Assembly: GCA_902795095.1 (NCBI GenBank)
Contig: CADBKB010000040.1
Span: 1-11,603, forward strand
Source: Oscillospiraceae bacterium
GTDB taxonomy: Bacteria > Bacillota_A > Clostridia > Oscillospirales > Oscillospiraceae
Reading direction: 5' to 3'
Length of the DNA stretch: 11,603 bases
Positions 1 to 9,000 of this stretch are shown here, piece after piece (the stretch's first letter is position 1; each line of letters starts with the position of its first letter). Position numbers and translations under genes: made by a program. A model generated the notes under the pieces. That model was given only the letters and a program-made list of their open reading frames with translations. It did no database searches and was not told where the DNA came from.

Positions 1-231
1 CACGGCGGTTTCATAGAAGGCGCCGGGCTTCAGGTCGGTGAAGGCGGTCTTGGGAGTTTCGGGCTCCGGGCAGCCGGCGGCGCGCCACAGGAAGGTCACC
101 ACGTGGCCGCGGGTACAGGCGTTGTCGGGGCCGAAGTGGGTGGCGTCGGCGCCGTTGGTGATCTGGGGCTTGGCCTCAAAGGCCCAGTAGACCGGATTGA
201 AGTAGAAGGACTTCTCGTTCTTGACGTCGTC
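1..231 (-). other. SLH region of the metallophosphoesterase (one full repeat and the start of a second)
   Basis: From about residue 874 the protein reads DDVK, then NPVYWAFEAKPQITNG, HFGPDNACTRGHVVTFLWRA and GCPEP, which is a complete SLH repeat. At about residue 936 AFTDL opens a second one, cut at position 1. The CTRGHVVTFLWRAAG form is a common subtype in clostridial surface proteins and is not a copy of the giant protein's repeats. At least one or two further repeats probably follow outside the window. Confidence 0.92.
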
Positions 232-2850
232 GAACAGGAATCGATCAACAGGCTCCAGCGCAGCAATGGCGTCCTTGACGGTCTTGACTGCGGCATCCAC
301 GCGCTCCTGCGTCGCGCCCTCGTCGAAGTCGGTTTCGATGGCCTGTGTAACGGCATTCAGCATTTTTGCATAGGACTCCGGTGTATACAACGCTTTCGGA
401 TAGGATTTTGAAGCCTCGATCAACGCTTTGAGCTCCGTCTTATCGACGTCAGGACGGATATTCAATTCCAGCGCCTTGACTGCATTATGAATTGCTTCGA
501 TCGCCGCGTCGATCTCGGCCTGGCTCTTCGGGTCTTTCAGGATTTCCTTTGCTGCTGCGATCGCGTCCGCTAAAGCTTTGTAGGATTCCTCGGTAAACCG
601 CGTGGGATCATCGGCCTCAGCTTGAGTGATTACGTCTTCAAGATGGGAAGTGTCGATCTGGGGTATCAGTGCGTCGATGGCGTCATAAATTGCCTTCTCG
701 GCGCTTTCGATTTCACTCCATGCGACATCTTCATCCTTGGCTTTGGCAATCACAGCCTCTGCAGCAGCAACAGCCGTTTCCAGCGCTTTGACAGAATCCT
801 CCGAATACTTGCTCTTGTCGATTTTTCCGGCAGCGGCGACGGCCTCTTCCAGGAAATATGTCGGATACATGAAAGGAATCTCCATGTAATCGCTGTACGC
901 GTTCTCCAAAGCTGCGGCAGCTTCGTCGACGGAGGCCTGATCCGCACCCTCGTCAGCCTGTACAGCTTGGGCAGCGGTTAGCGCCTTTATAAGCGCATAA
1001 TAATCCTCCTCTTTATAACTGGGGAACCCGTCTTGTGCAGCTTTCACAGCCTCCCTGTCGGCGAGCTCAATCAGCTTTGACAGGTAGGTCTTGTCGACCT
1101 CCGCCTCTGAAGCGCCGGGCTTGGGCAGGACGGTGGTGGACATCTGGTTATAGTTCACATCGTAATAGGTCAGGCTCACGGTCTTGTCCGGGGCAATATA
1201 GGCGATCATGCCCTTGGGCTTGGTGAACACCGCGTGGACGTCGTACTCGTCGTCGGTCATGCAGCCGGCGGCGCAGTAGGTGAACTCGATGTGCGGGATA
1301 TCCATGCCGGAATCGTCGATGTTGCGTCCGTCGAACACGACGCCGTAGTTCGGGTCCTCCTCGGTGTGGTTGTGGCCCCAGAGGAAGATGATCTGCAGCC
1401 TGTCAGCATAGGAATTCAGGACATTGATGAGGTCGTCTCTTCTCTGCTCGGTGCGGTTGAAATTGTGCAGAGGATAGTGGGAGGCGATGAAAATCGGCTT
1501 GTTGGGCGCGGTTTTCAGGTAATTGTCCAGGGCTGTGATGTCCGCGGCGTTGAAGCTGTTGTTGGTCTGCGCGGCGCTTAGGCTGTAGATGACATAGTCG
1601 TCGGACTCCTCCACATAGCCCGCCTCGCGGACGCGCTTCGCCACGGGGTTGGTGTTCTTCAGGCTGGCATACTGGCCGTTGGCCCACTCGTGGTTGCCGT
1701 TGATGAAGAAGCCGCCGCCGAGCACCTTTTCATGGTTTGCCACGGTGTCCATGCCGACGACCACGCGGTCCCAGTAGTTGGCGCCGGTGATCGCCGTGTT
1801 GGCGTCGCCCATGTCGCCGCAGGAGATCAGCTGATCGAAGTAAACATTGCCGAAGTCCGCTGAGGCTTTGGTGAGCCAGCGGTCCAGGCGCTCCGCGGAT
1901 TCTGTGGTGCCGATGACCTGGCCGGTTTCGGAGTCGACGGCAAAGTCAGAGCGGAACTTGTGGTGGATATCGCAGGTGATGGCCAGATAGGTCCCCTCCT
2001 GGCCCGCCGCGGGCTCCGCCTTTTTCCAGAGCTGCACCTGGGCGGCGTCAGCCGCCTCTCCCATGCCGAGCGCACCGTCTCGAACGCACAGGTACCGCCC
2101 GCCGACCTGCAGCCGCCCGTCGGCATATACCACCGCATCGGGCGCCTTTCCCTGCTCCAGGGCTTCGTTCAGCCCCTCGGCCTCTCCGGAAAACAGTTTG
2201 CCGTCACGGTACTGCCACAGCTTGCCCCCGCCCGTTTGCTGCATGCGGCGGGCGTGGATCTCGATGGGCGCCAGGGAAAGATCCCCGGTGACCACATAAT
2301 CGGCGGTGATCGTTTTTTGCGCGTCCTCGGCCGCGATCGTGTCGCTCAGCAGCTTGGAGCCGTCGGCGCTGCAGATATACGCCTGGAATGCGCCTTCCGG
2401 CAGGGCGGTGAGCTTTTTCCCCTCGGCGTCATAGAGCGACAGCTCCTCGCCCGCGTTTCGGTTGGCGCTGAAGGCGCCGCCGCTGTAGATCAGATAATAC
2501 TGGCTGCCGGTATTGTTTCGCAGGGTCAGGGCGCCATCGGCCATGGTGACGGTCCAGGAGGCCTGGGCGCTCACAGAGGCCGAGGTGCAGCTGAGGGCGC
2601 CGCGGGTGGCATAAAGATAGCCGGGGCCGCCCCTGATACTGTAGGTCCCCTCAACGGTGCCGTCCATCGTGAAGGTGAACAGCGTTCCGCCGGGGACGAC
2701 CGTCTGCTGCCGGAGGGTGAGCACGTATTGCCCGCCTTCGTCCAGCGCGTCCGCGGTATCGTAAACCGCTGGGGACGCGAACGCGCCGGGGCTCAGCAGC
2801 CCGAGCGCCAGGATCACCGTAAGAATCCAACAGATCCACCTTCTTTTCAT
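1..2850 (-). CDS. Secreted, SLH-anchored calcineurin-like metallophosphoesterase with four FIVAR-like repeats (C-terminus off window)
   Basis: 950 codons are open to the window edge, checked codon by codon with no stop. The ATG at 2850 follows an AGAAAGGA site 9 bases upstream and begins a signal peptide: MKRRW, a hydrophobic core, and likely cleavage after AFA (residue 25). An in-frame ATG at 2871 is possible, but the ribosome site lies between the two. Residues 26-285 are beta-rich and unassigned, with a recurring YL-x(n)-GAL/GAF pattern. The metallophosphoesterase domain (about 288-510) has every expected metal-site motif: D294-I-H296, GD346-MGD349, GN386-HE, H458 in SHYPLH, and GH493-NH495. 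It should therefore bind two metal ions and hydrolyse a phosphomonoester or phosphodiester outside the cell; the substrate cannot be read from the sequence. Four FIVAR-like helical repeats (585-868) and one complete plus one partial SLH repeat (from about 874) follow. The gene has its own promoter. Family call is firm; substrate and exact fold of the N-terminal part are unknown. Confidence 0.93.
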   Translation of the reverse strand, partial: MKRRWICWILTVILALGLLSPGAFASPAVYDTADALDEGGQYVLTLRQQTVVPGGTLFTFTMDGTVEGTYSIRGGPGYLYATRGALSCTSASVSAQASWTVTMADGALTLRNNTGSQYYLIYSGGAFSANRNAGEELSLYDAEGKKLTALPEGAFQAYICSADGSKLLSDTIAAEDAQKTITADYVVTGDLSLAPIEIHARRMQQTGGGKLWQYRDGKLFSGEAEGLNEALEQGKAPDAVVYADGRLQVGGRYLCVRDGALGMGEAADAAQVQLWKKAEPAAGQEGTYLAITCDIHHKFRSDFAVDSETGQVIGTTESAERLDRWLTKASADFGNVYFDQLISCGDMGDANTAITGANYWDRVVVGMDTVANHEKVLGGGFFINGNHEWANGQYASLKNTNPVAKRVREAGYVEESDDYVIYSLSAAQTNNSFNAADITALDNYLKTAPNKPIFIASHYPLHNFNRTEQRRDDLINVLNSYADRLQIIFLWGHNHTEEDPNYGVVFDGRNIDDSGMDIPHIEFTYCAAGCMTDDEYDVHAVFTKPKGMIAYIAPDKTVSLTYYDVNYNQMSTTVLPKPGASEAEVDKTYLSKLIELADREAVKAAQDGFPSYKEEDYYALIKALTAAQAVQADEGADQASVDEAAAALENAYSDYMEIPFMYPTYFLEEAVAAAGKIDKSKYSEDSVKALETAVAAAEAVIAKAKDEDVAWSEIESAEKAIYDAIDALIPQIDTSHLEDVITQAEADDPTRFTEESYKALADAIAAAKEILKDPKSQAEIDAAIEAIHNAVKALELNIRPDVDKTELKALIEASKSYPKALYTPESYAKMLNAVTQAIETDFDEGATQERVDAAVKTVKDAIAALEPVDRFLFDDVKNEKSFYFNPVYWAFEAKPQITNGADATHFGPDNACTRGHVVTFLWRAAGCPEPETPKTAFTDLKPGAFYETAV
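247..1098 (-). repeat. Four FIVAR-like three-helix repeats in the metallophosphoesterase gene
   Basis: Residues 585-655, 665-732, 733-797 and 801-868 share a pattern of about 65-70 residues. Each starts with a helix (YLSKLIELA, FLEEAVAAA, HLEDVITQA, ELKALIEAS), continues with Y-x-E/P-E/D-S/D-Y/V-x-A/K (KEEDYYAL, YSEDSVKAL, FTEESYKAL, YTPESYAKM), and closes with a helix of the type D-A-A-x-x-x-A-x-x-A-L. That is typical of FIVAR/albumin-binding-type three-helix modules in Gram-positive surface proteins, which act as spacers or ligand binders. Base composition here is lower in GC than on either side. Confidence 0.85.
2776..2850 (-). other. Signal peptide of the metallophosphoesterase
   Basis: The first 25 residues have a basic start (KRR), a hydrophobic core (ICWILTVILALGLL) and a small-residue AFA before the probable cut, a classical signal peptidase I arrangement. 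There is no lipobox cysteine after the core, so wall attachment is expected through the C-terminal SLH region, not a lipid. Confidence 0.88.
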
Positions 2851-2859
2851 CTTCTCTTG

Positions 2860-2867
2860 TCCTTTCT
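2860..2867 (-). promoter_or_regulatory. Ribosome binding site of the metallophosphoesterase gene
   Basis: AGAAAGGA on the minus strand sits 9 bases before the ATG at 2850. It decides the start: the in-frame ATG at 2871 lies upstream of this site and has only a weak GGA in front of it. Confidence 0.8.
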
Positions 2868-2890
2868 GCATAAATTATTCCATTTGTACT

Positions 2891-2912
2891 GCATGTTCTT
2901 AGTATAACATGC
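2891..2912. promoter_or_regulatory. Inverted repeat over the -10 box, possible operator
   Basis: GCATGTT (2891-2897) and AACATGC (2906-2912) form a perfect 7-base inverted repeat with an 8-base centre. It lies across the -10 hexamer and the predicted transcription start. A dimeric repressor bound here would block the promoter. Only part of it is transcribed, so an RNA hairpin role is unlikely. A chance origin is possible because 7-base arms are short. Confidence 0.45.
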
Positions 2913-2928
2913 TATTTTGTGCTGTCAA
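2901..2928 (-). promoter_or_regulatory. Sigma-A-type promoter of the metallophosphoesterase gene
   Basis: On the minus strand a perfect -35 box TTGACA (2928-2923) is followed after 16 bases by TATACT (2906-2901), one base off the -10 consensus. Transcription should begin near 2894, giving a leader of about 45 bases. The surrounding sequence is AT-rich, in contrast to the GC-rich genes. The 16-base spacing is slightly short but well within functional range. Confidence 0.88.
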
Positions 2929-2943
2929 GGAATATTTGAAAGG

Positions 2944-2957
2944 GGCGTCCTGACGCC
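2944..2957. repeat. Small GC-rich palindrome between terminator and promoter
   Basis: GGCGTC (2944-2949) and GACGCC (2952-2957) are separated by two bases; as RNA this would be a five-base stem with a four-base loop. On the minus strand it is followed by CCTTTCAAATATT, so it may act as a weak back-up terminator for the giant gene. It ends 15 bases upstream of the -35 box and could equally be a protein site or chance. Confidence 0.35.
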
Positions 2958-2970
2958 GTCTGCACCTCCG

Positions 2971-3016
2971 CCAAAAGATGCCTCCCCTGCCCGATGGGAG
3001 CAGGGGAGGCTTTTTT
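2971..3016 (-). terminator. Hairpin terminator of the giant gene, possibly bidirectional
   Basis: GCCTCCCCTGC (2980-2990) and GCAGGGGAGGC (3000-3010) form a perfect 11-base GC-rich stem with a 9-base loop, starting 36 bases after the giant gene's stop codon. In the minus direction it is followed by ATCTTTTGG, a modest T-rich tail. In the plus direction it is followed by six Ts (3011-3016), so it could also stop transcription arriving from the other side. It separates the two genes into different transcripts. Confidence 0.85.
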
Positions 3017-3046
3017 CATGATTTGCGATTGCGCTGTGCCCGTGTC

Positions 3047-6000
3047 TTACTTCAGATTGTCGAAGCGCATGAGCATGGTCGCAACCTGGGCGCGGGTGGC
3101 GTTGGTCTTCGGGCTCAGGGTGGTCTTCGTCATGCCGTTGATGATCCCGGCGTCCACCGCCCAGCGGAAGGCCTTGACCGCATAGTTGGAGATCGTATCC
3201 GCGTCGGTGAAGCCGGTCAGATAGGCTTCCTCGCCCTTGCTCACGTCGAGGCCCTTGTACTTGGCGTAGCGCTCCAGGATCGTGACCAGCTGCTCGCGGG
3301 TCAGATCGTTGTTGGGCCCAAAGGTCTCGGGATTGTAGCCGTCGACGATCTTGTTGGCAAAGGCCCAGGCCACCGCCTTGGTGTAGAACTTGCCCTCGGG
3401 CACGTCGGTGAAGCTTGGCTTCGTACCGACCTCCGGCTCGCCCTCCATGCGGTAGAGCATGGTGACGATCATGGCGCGGCTGGTGGGCGTATTCGGGGCG
3501 AACTTGTCCTCGGCCACGCCGTTCATCACGCCCTCGTCCAGCGCCCAGTGCACGCCGTCGTGGTACCAAGCCTTGGGATCGGAATCGGTGTACCTGCTGA
3601 TCGGGCAGGAGGCGTCCTTCCTGCAGCCCTCGCCGACCTGGAGCTTCACGCTCTTGCTTCTGCCGCTGGGCATCACCGTCGCGGTCAGGGTGGTGGTGCC
3701 GTCGCTCAGGCCGGTGACCTTGCCCTCAGCGTCCACGGATGCGATGCTGGGATCGGCCACGGTATAGCTGACCGAGCCGCCGGCGTCGATGAACACGGTG
3801 GAATCGTAATCCAGATCAGCCTGCGCCGTCTTGCCCGCTTCCACGGCGATCGGCTGATTGCCGTTCAGCGACAGATTGATGGGAGCGTCAAGGATGATGA
3901 GCTCCTGATCCGTGGTGGCCTGCAGCTCCTCGTCCTGGTCCATCACACTGACGGTGACGGCGTCATAGCCGCAGAAGCGGAATACGCTCACGGGGAGAGT
4001 GATGGTCTTCACGACCTCCTTTGTCTCGCCGGGGGCGAGGCCGGAGATGTCCTCGGTGATCAGCCTGTCGTCGTCCATGCCGTAGCGCTCCTTGAGGTCG
4101 CCGTGGAGGGCCTGGAGGATCAGGTCCACGGTGGTTCCCTCGGGGGCGGGCTCGTTGCCGGTGTTGGTCACGTGGAACTTGACGTCAAAGCCGTCGCCAT
4201 TCTGCACGCACTGCTCCAGTACCGGTTCATATTCGCTCGTGAGCTCGAAGGGATCGGAGAAGTTCTCGATGGCCTCATAGAAGCCGCCGTCGGCCTTCTT
4301 CTCCCGGATGACCGTCTGGAGGCAATAGCCCTCGGGGCCGTCCGCCGGGATCGTCCACGGGAAGGTGATCTTTTTCCCCTTGTTCACGCGGAGGGGCTCG
4401 TCGCTGGAGGTGGAATAGATCTCCTTGCCGCGCCGACCGTCTTTGTACTCGTAGACCTTGATTTCGCAGCCCTCGGCGGTGGTGAGGCCGGTGTTTTCGA
4501 TGGCCGCAGCCACCGAGACGGTCTGGTTCGCCACGGGCGTCTCGTCGGAGAATTCAAACTGCGTGGCCTCCACGGAGCCGATGGGGGCAAAGCGGGTGAG
4601 CATCAGGCTGATCTCGGTGGGATAGAACGGATAGCCCACGAAATAGGCTTTTCCTTCCTCCTCGTTCACCTGGATGCCTGCAAGGCCCTTTTCGACCATC
4701 TGCAGCTGCTCTTCTTCCGTATCGGCGAAGAGCATCTCGTACTGGTTGTGCACAATGATGAGCGATCCGTCGGACTCGTCCAGTGCGATGGCAAGGCCGT
4801 CGTTGGAGGTATGGTCTCGGGTCATCAGATAAGGCTTGGACCAGGTGGCGAGGTCGGCGGCGCCGTCATCCTCATCCTCGTCGGGGGTCTCCTCCTTGAT
4901 CATCGCCGAGGCGTAGATGCCCAAGGTGGGATGGGTGACGATCATTTCGCCTTTTTCATCGACGGGCGCCTGATAGGTGCTGGTGTCATTCCATACCACG
5001 TAGAGGTTGTCGTCCTTGTCGGTGACGACCTGATAGTCCGTAGCGGTCAGCTTTCCGTCCGTGAGCGCGGAACCAAAATCAACCTTCTGAATATCCGGCT
5101 GATAGGGCTCGCCGGTGGTGCCGTCGACGGCGAAGCTGCCGTCGGCCTTGACCGCGTAGGTCATCTCCGTATTGCCGTCATAGTACCAGTCGCCGTCGCC
5201 GCTTTCCTCCGGCGCGACAGCCACCTGCGCGTTCAGCAGTTCGGAGATGTTCATGTAGTACAGGCCCTCGTCCGCCTGGCGCCAGAACAGCCAGGTGGAG
5301 CCGCCGGAGCGGATCAGCTTGGGCTGAGCCACGCCGACCTCCTTCATGGCAGTACCGGTGAACTCGCCGCTGCCGCGGTCGAGAATGTAGTTCTTCTTCT
5401 CGCCCGCGACCTTGATGGGCACGTAGGTGCTGTGGTCGGAGAAGCGGTAGAACTGGACGAACAGGTCTCTGTCGTCATTGGTGTCGAGGTTATAGTCCTT
5501 GTCCACGGTGAAGGCATAGGCCGCCAGTCCGTTGTAGCCCCTGGCCACGGTGAGGTCCGAGATGGGCATGTCGATCTGACCGCCGTCCTCCTCCCGCAGG
5601 GCAGAGCTCAGGAAGCGCTGGCCGCCGTACTGCTCGAGCCAGAAGTCCTGGCTCGCCAGATCCTCGTCCGTCTCATTGGGGAAGTAGTAGTCCCTGGCCC
5701 AGCCGGGCTCGTGGGTATTGCCCCTGGTATCCTTGGCCTCGGTCTGGTTGTTGTAGAGCATGTAAGCCATCACGGAATAGGTTTTGTCATCCGGGTTGCC
5801 GCTGATCATGTTCTCAAAGCGATCTCCGGAGGTGGCGTAGTCCTCCCGGTCCTGGCTGGTCTTGGAATAGAGGATGATGTAGTCGCCGGTTTTGTTGTCA
5901 TAGACCGCCTGCGGCCCCGCGTCATAGAAATCGTCGTCGGTGAGCTGCTCGATGGAGCCGAGGGTACAAGCGTTCTTGTCGAACTGCACCGTAAAGACGT

Positions 6001-9000
6001 CCATCAGCTCCAGCAGGCGGGCAGGATCGGCCTCCAGCTCAAGGAGGATCTGATCTTCCGTAGCCGTGTAGCCGGTCTTGCGCTTGTACTCCGCAGCCAC
6101 CTCGTCCTTGAGGGCCTGCAGCTTCTCCGGGACGATGGAGGTCCAGGAGATGATGATCTTCTCCCCGGCGTCCACCAGGTTGGCCTGGCTGTCGCCGGTG
6201 CCGTCGTTCTGGATGGCCTTGGGCTCGGTCCAGGTGCCGGCGTTGGCGTCGTAGACCGTGTACTTCAGGACCCAGGCCTGCTGGCGCTCCCGGGAGGTAT
6301 CGTCGTCCAGGAAGGCCACCAGGAAGCGGTTGCCGCCCAGAGCGATGATCTGGCTGGAGGGCTGGCTGGGGGCGTTGTCCATCAGCTTGCGGGATTCCAC
6401 AGGGCCGAAGGCCGCCATCAGGGATGCGTCGTCGCCGGCAACCCAGCTGGAGTCCACGTGGTCGTTGACGTGGTAGTTCTGATTGGAGGGATCCTCGCCG
6501 TCGGTGAGCATGACCGCTTCCATGATGTTGCCGATAAGACCGCCCATGCGGATGGCGTCCACGCGTCTGCTCTCAGTGGCGCCGAGGGCATGGTGATCCT
6601 CGGCCCAGGACTGCAGTGCGTTGACCTTTTTGCGCAGGATGGGGCCGTCGCCGGTGTACTGGTCCACATAGGCAGCCAGCTCATCCACCCGGGTCTGCGC
6701 CTCTGCACGGTACCTTTCGGGGCAATACCCTTCGTCGATGTTCTGCTTGATGAAGTGAATCAGGTTGTTGGCCCGCGTCATCTGCTGGAAGTACTGCAGC
6801 CAGCCGTAGCCCCAGGGCAGCGGCCAGGAAGCGCTCCAGAGGTCATAGCTGCCGAAGGGGGTGTCGATGCCGCCGGAGAACATGGCGTCCGTGGCAAAGC
6901 TGAGAGTATTCGCTCCCGTCAGATTCGGGAACCAGTCGCTCATGCGCAGACTGTAGCCCGCGTGGAGGCCCAGGCCGCCGGTTGCCCGCACAGAAGCCAC
7001 CTTGGCAAAGCCCGCACCGAGCGTGAGATAAACGCCTGCCCGTCCGTCCACCTCCAGATTGAAGCCCCAGTCCTCGCCGGTCTGCTGGTCATTGTCATAG
7101 TAGGCCTTTTCCAGGGTCTTGTTCGGATCGGCGGAAGCGCCCAGGAACAACGTGACGCGCAGCATGGCTTCGAGGTTGGCGTACATTGGAATACCCCAGG
7201 GGAAGATATACCAGGTGTAGCCGGCGGTGAACTGCGCGCCGATGAAGCCGCCGGCGCCCATGAACACAATGTCATGGCTGATTTCGTATTTGCCGTTCTC
7301 CTCTTCATCCATGATCTCAATGTAGCCGAAATCCAGATAGAAGCCCACGTAGACAGAGAATGTGATATAGCCGCCCCCAAACTCTGATTTGATGACGTTC
7401 CGGTTTTGTGCCTTCGTATTCTGGGGACCGCTTTTCATGATCAAATTGTCCGGATTGTCAATATCTACGTCTCCTCTGGTGTATTCCTGGGTGCTTTTGA
7501 AGGACCGGTAGGGATTCGCCCGCTTCTGATACTTGCCGTTGCCGGTGGTCATGGCCACACCGACCAGAATACGCATGCCGTTGTAATAGTTGTCCTTCAT
7601 GACCACCAAAGCGCTCATGGTCCACTTGGTCGGGACAGCGACTGATTCCATGAGCTCGGCGTCGTCGCCGCCAAGTTCGCCGCTCTCGTCCATATCCTCC
7701 AGATCATCGATGATCTGCTTCGCCTCAGAGTACTTATTCGCGCTGGAGTAGTAGGTAAACACTTTGACGGCTGCTGTGATGGCGCCAAAGAACGGGAACT
7801 GGCCAAAGTTGGCCCGGCGATTGCCGCCCTCGTCGTCCTGCACGCCCTCGATGCTCGAATCAAGCATCTCGGCGATGTTCACGTCATAGTTGAAGGTGGT
7901 TGGGACGTAATCCTGGTCGGCGATAACCGCAAAACCGGTGGACACGGGCTGATAGACCATGACCCAATCCATGAACTTGTTGACGCCGGTCTGCCGGTCC
8001 GTGATGAGCTCCGCCATGAGCACGTCGCCGTAGGTATAGAGCTCCGGGGCGTCCGGCTTGAATTCCCGGATGGTCAGCTTGGCGGTGTTGGTGGCCGCAT
8101 CCCAGGCCAGTCGGTACTTTTCTTCCTCCGCGTTGACGGAGTATTCGCCGTGGATTTCGCCCGTGATGGTGCTCTGGAAATAGAGTCTCACATCCACGAT
8201 ATTCTCCGGGACGGTGACGGTATTGCCATTTTTGTCCGTGGTCATGTAGCCGCTGCCGGGCTGCACCTTCACGGAGACCTCGAGCTTTTTGCCGTTGAGC
8301 TCCACGGCGCTGATGGCGGTGGCGTTGAAGCCGCCCAGATTGACGGTCACCTCGGAGAACCGCGCTCCGCCGGGCACCCAGGTGTCCACCTTGATGCTGC
8401 CCAGGGTAACGGGTACGGCCTGGACCGTACTTATGCCGCCGTCCGGTCCCTCATAATTCGCGGTCGTCTTCGCGGCGTCCGCCGGGGCCAGCTTGACCTC
8501 GCGGATGTCGGTCTGGCCGTTATAGGAGACCAGATAGCGCATCGTGGTGCCGCCCACCAGATACACGGCGGGCAGATCGAAGTCGCCCTCCTCCATGGAG
8601 ACGCCGCCGCTGCGCGGCGTCATGACCGCGACACCCTGGACGGGGATGACGTCGCCGGCGTCGTGCCCGCTGGAAAGGTTCAGGGTGGAGGTGTAGGCGG
8701 TGCCGGAGAAGGAATAATAGGCGTGGTTTGACGCACTGCGGTCCACGCCGAGGGTGACCACATTGTCCGCGGCCCTGACCCCTGCGTGGAACCAGAACGT
8801 GCTGCCGGAATAGACCGTCTTATCGTTCGGCAGGATCCAGGTGGGCACGTTTTCGCTGTCTTTTGCCTCGGCAGACAGGTCGATGAGCTCATTGGTGACC
8901 ACGCTGGGCTTCACGGTATAGTACCGGTAGCCGCCGGTGACCGGGCCGGCGGCCGCGTCCGCAAGGATGCCCTTTGTCGCGTCAAAGTACTGCAGGTCAT

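Noticed and set aside
2869..2871. ATG at 2871 as the start of the metallophosphoesterase
   Set aside because: It is in frame and adds only seven residues, but the strong AGAAAGGA site lies downstream of it and is well placed for the ATG at 2850.
1960..2907. Plus-strand open frame of 315 codons
   Set aside because: It is opposite the metallophosphoesterase gene, covering its catalytic start, signal peptide and promoter. It has no recognisable domain and no ribosome site.
2978..7387. Plus-strand open frame of 1469 codons
   Set aside because: It lies wholly opposite the giant gene and the terminator, its start is inside the terminator hairpin with no ribosome site, and its product is a monotonous V/G/L/H-rich sequence with no domain. 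The minus frame has clear domains, so this is a GC-driven antisense shadow.
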